From assembly GCF_021922985.1 (NCBI RefSeq), contig NZ_CP040788.1, forward strand, positions 1,550,001 through 1,614,000: 64,000 bases of DNA, given 5' to 3'. This document shows, piece after piece, positions 62,014 through 64,000 of this stretch (positions are counted from its first letter, which is position 1; each line of letters opens with the position of its first letter). The position numbers were made by a program, and so were the translations under genes. The stretch is from Clavibacter michiganensis subsp. tessellarius (GTDB lineage Bacteria > Actinomycetota > Actinomycetes > Actinomycetales > Microbacteriaceae). The notes under the pieces were generated by a model. The model ran no database searches. It had not been told where the DNA came from and was given only the letters and a program-made list of their open reading frames with translations.

Positions 62014-62568
62014 ATGCCCACACGAGCCCTCGAATTCGACTGGCCCGACCGGGCCGTGGTCGGCACCATCGGCCTCCCGGGCGCCCGCACCTTCTACTTC
62101 CAGGTGCGCTCCGGTCCCCAGCTGGTGACCATCGCCCTCGAGAAGCAGCAGTCCTCCCTCCTCGCGGAGAAGATCGACGAGATCCTCGACCAGCTCGTCA
62201 CCGTCGAGGGCAACCCCTTCAGCGTCCCCACGAGCACGCCCCCGGAGCTCGTCGACAACGACCCGCTCGAGGAGGTCGACGAGCGCTGGCGCACCGGCGC
62301 CATGGGCCTCGGCTGGGATCCGACGACGGCGCAGATCGTCATGGAGGCCTACCCCCTCGCGGAGGACGACGACAGCGACGACTTCGATCTGCCCACCGAC
62401 GACGACTCGGACGCCACCGAGATGCTCGTGGTGCGGATGCCCGTGGGCGCGGCCCGCGCGTTCGCGAGGCGCACCCACGAGATCGTCGGCGCCGGCCGCC
62501 CCATCTGCGCTCTCTGCGGCTACCCCATCGACCCCGACGGGCACATCCACACCTTCCCCGACGAGTGA
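62014..62568 (+). CDS. DUF3090 family protein
   Basis: The 184-residue soluble protein ends with a zinc-like motif CALCGYPIDPDGH. The family is confined to actinobacteria and a few relatives and has no proven role. Gene order links it with mycothiol synthesis. Its stop overlaps the next start in TGATG. Confidence 0.93.
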   Translation: MPTRALEFDWPDRAVVGTIGLPGARTFYFQVRSGPQLVTIALEKQQSSLLAEKIDEILDQLVTVEGNPFSVPTSTPPELVDNDPLEEVDERWRTGAMGLGWDPTTAQIVMEAYPLAEDDDSDDFDLPTDDDSDATEMLVVRMPVGAARAFARRTHEIVGAGRPICALCGYPIDPDGHIHTFPDE

Positions 62569-63335
62569 TGTCCGAGACGGACCTCGCGAACGCCGAGCTC
62601 ACGCTCACCGGCCGCATCCGCACCGCGTCGAACGCGACGTTCCTCGGCACCATCGGCGACGTCGAGGTCGTCTACAAGCCCATCCGCGGCGAGAACCCCC
62701 TGTGGGACTTCCCCAACGCGGTGCTCGCGCATCGCGAGGTCGCCGCCTACCTCGTCTCCGAGGCGCTCGGCTGGGGCATCGTCCCGCGCACGTGGCTCCG
62801 CGACGGCCCGGCGGGCGAGGGCATGGTGCAGCTCTGGCAGGACGAGGATCCGGACCAGGACGCCGTGGACCTGATCCCCGCGGCCGAGATCCCGGAGACC
62901 GGCTACCGGACGGTCCTCGGCGGCGAGGACGAGGAGGGCAACACGGTCGCCCTCATCCACGAGGACACCCCGGCGCTGCGCCGCATGGCCGTCTTCGACG
63001 TGATCGTCAACAACGCCGACCGCAAGGGCTTCCACGTGCTCGCCATGCCCGACGGCCACCGCTACGGCGTCGACCACGGCCTCACCTTCCACGAGGACCA
63101 CAAGCTGCGCACCGTGCTGTGGGGGTGGGTCGGGGATCCGCTGACGGCCGAGGAGCTCTCCGGGATCGATCGGGTGCTCGCGGGGTTGGATGGGGAGCTC
63201 GGGCGGGAGCTGAAGGAGCTGCTGACGGCCGAGGAGATCGCAGCGTTTAGGGCTCGTTGCGCGCGCCTGCGTGTGGCGGCGAGGTTCCCGGCCCCGGCGG
63301 GTCAAGCGCCTGCCGCTCCCTGGCCCCTTTTTTGA
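62568..63335 (+). CDS. SCO1664-family protein (PI3/PI4-kinase-like fold)
   Basis: The 255-residue protein has the family motifs VVYKPIRGENPLWDFP, VFDVIVNNADRKGFH and YGVDHGLTFH, which resemble the catalytic parts of lipid-kinase-like folds. The usual end (AAPWPLF) is kept, so the gene is intact. From about 63180 codons become less GC-biased (TTG GAT, TTT AGG), shortly before the composition break. Function unknown. Confidence 0.92.
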   Translation: MSETDLANAELTLTGRIRTASNATFLGTIGDVEVVYKPIRGENPLWDFPNAVLAHREVAAYLVSEALGWGIVPRTWLRDGPAGEGMVQLWQDEDPDQDAVDLIPAAEIPETGYRTVLGGEDEEGNTVALIHEDTPALRRMAVFDVIVNNADRKGFHVLAMPDGHRYGVDHGLTFHEDHKLRTVLWGWVGDPLTAEELSGIDRVLAGLDGELGRELKELLTAEEIAAFRARCARLRVAARFPAPAGQAPAAPWPLF

Positions 63336-64000
63336 CGCAGTTCCAGGCGTCCATCGAGGCAGACGACGCGCCGCCACTCTCAATGCCCCCACGTCGACGA
63401 ATTTAGTGACCTAAGACTTAGCGGAACGCGCCTAAAGGGGAGTGTCTTTCTAGTGCCCAATACTTTACCAGTGAGTCTTCATTGCGCGACGCCGAGCCTC
63501 GAATCGATGGCTTCAAGCCCTTCCCGTTAAGAGCGCGTCTGTTTCCATGGGGCAGCACTCAATGGCGTTTTTTTCTGCTCTCGCAGTTGCACGGCGTCGT
63601 CCGCTCTGACGATACCCACCATTGCCCTCAGAAGCCACAAAAGCCGAACTGACGCATGAAGCGCCAGCAATACTGCTGCCTCCAAGAGCCACGGAGCGAC
63701 GTACAGCACTGGAGTGTAAGCGAAGATAGATGCCACTAAAGACAACCCGGCAGCATAAAGCCCGGACGACGTCGTGGAAGTCCAATTTCGAGCCAAGCTT
63801 TTTCCACCGCCAATACGGAATCGCCGAAATTTGTCGCCAGTCGCCGTGAGGCCGAATATCACAACCACGCCAGCCAAGCCAGAAACGATGGCTGCAGTAC
63901 CCAGGAACCCAAGGTATACGCCCGCTTGATCCGAGGGATCCGCCGCCAGGAAGTCACCCCATACGTTCGGGACCCAAGTGGCCAGCGTCGCCAAGCCGTG
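63336..64000. other. Lower-GC segment, probable edge of an acquired island
   Basis: GC drops to around 50-55 % by eye, unlike everything before it. 63336-63526 shows no gene; it contains CTAAGACTTAG at 63411-63421 and AT-rich blocks. No tRNA, integrase or attachment repeat is visible up to the window end. Confidence 0.6.
63527..63994 (-). CDS. Predicted membrane protein in the low-GC segment, possibly partial
   Basis: The 155-residue frame has hydrophobic helices at about 27-49, 78-92 and 96-122 and a charged tail (LREQKKT). I do not recognise a family. The only start inside the window is TTG at 63994, three codons from the right edge, so the gene may begin beyond it. Codon use is unlike the neighbours, pointing to transfer. 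Confidence 0.5.
   Translation of the reverse strand: MATLATWVPNVWGDFLAADPSDQAGVYLGFLGTAAIVSGLAGVVVIFGLTATGDKFRRFRIGGGKSLARNWTSTTSSGLYAAGLSLVASIFAYTPVLYVAPWLLEAAVLLALHASVRLLWLLRAMVGIVRADDAVQLREQKKTPLSAAPWKQTRS

Noticed and set aside
63513..63785. Minus-strand frame of 90 codons in the low-GC segment
   Set aside because: It overlaps the membrane protein in another frame and has no helix or motif support.

Overview
This window comes from a very GC-rich actinobacterium (above 70 % GC by eye until the last ~700 bases). Mycothiol genes (mshB and the phosphomutase/DUF3090/SCO1664 trio), EfeUOB iron uptake, dapC next to fdxA, a glycine riboswitch on gcvTHP, DUF485-actP and many start codons six bases behind a TANNNT -10 box suggest Microbacteriaceae, most likely Clavibacter or a close relative. 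That placement rests on gene content, not on a database match.

Layout. (1) 1-15,853, minus strand: a six-gene operon joined by four-base start/stop overlaps. It encodes a membrane Ser/Thr kinase, a 2,012-residue Ig/cadherin-like and fibronectin-III surface protein, a MoxR ATPase, a DUF58 protein, a transglutaminase-like membrane protein that lacks its catalytic Cys and His, and an FtsK/EssC-like ATPase running off the left edge. This is the best candidate for an uncharacterised envelope or export machine. (2) 16-20.4 kb: citrate synthase, dapC, ferredoxin and an MshB-like deacetylase fused to a membrane domain. (3) 20.5-24.2 kb: efeUOB behind an IdeR/DtxR-type iron box. (4) 24.2-26.6 kb: typA and a small lipoprotein. 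(5) 26.8-35.9 kb: a peptide-type ABC importer with two binding proteins, two permeases and a double ATPase, interrupted by a reversed PH-domain gene.

(6) 36.2-39.1 kb: CPBP protease and DUF485-ActP acetate symporter. (7) 39.2-44.3 kb: RpiR regulator, phnDCEE-type importer and HAD phosphatase in one overlapping operon. (8) 44.3-49.2 kb: gcvTHP under a tandem glycine riboswitch. (9) 49.3-56.9 kb: small regulators and enzymes, including SseB, BlaI/CopY-like, CopC-like, a membrane SpoIIE phosphatase, ChaB, GNAT, two convergent zinc-ribbon nuclease-like genes and a MarR-like regulator. (10) 57-61.3 kb: two amino-acid permeases, a universal stress protein and a TlpA-like thiol lipoprotein. (11) 61.3-63.3 kb: the mycothiol-linked trio. 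(12) From ~63,340 composition falls sharply and an unrelated membrane-protein gene begins, which looks like the edge of an acquired island where the rest of the mshC neighbourhood might have been expected.

No rRNA, tRNA, CRISPR array or insertion sequence was seen. Most long reading frames opposite the annotated genes are artefacts of high GC.
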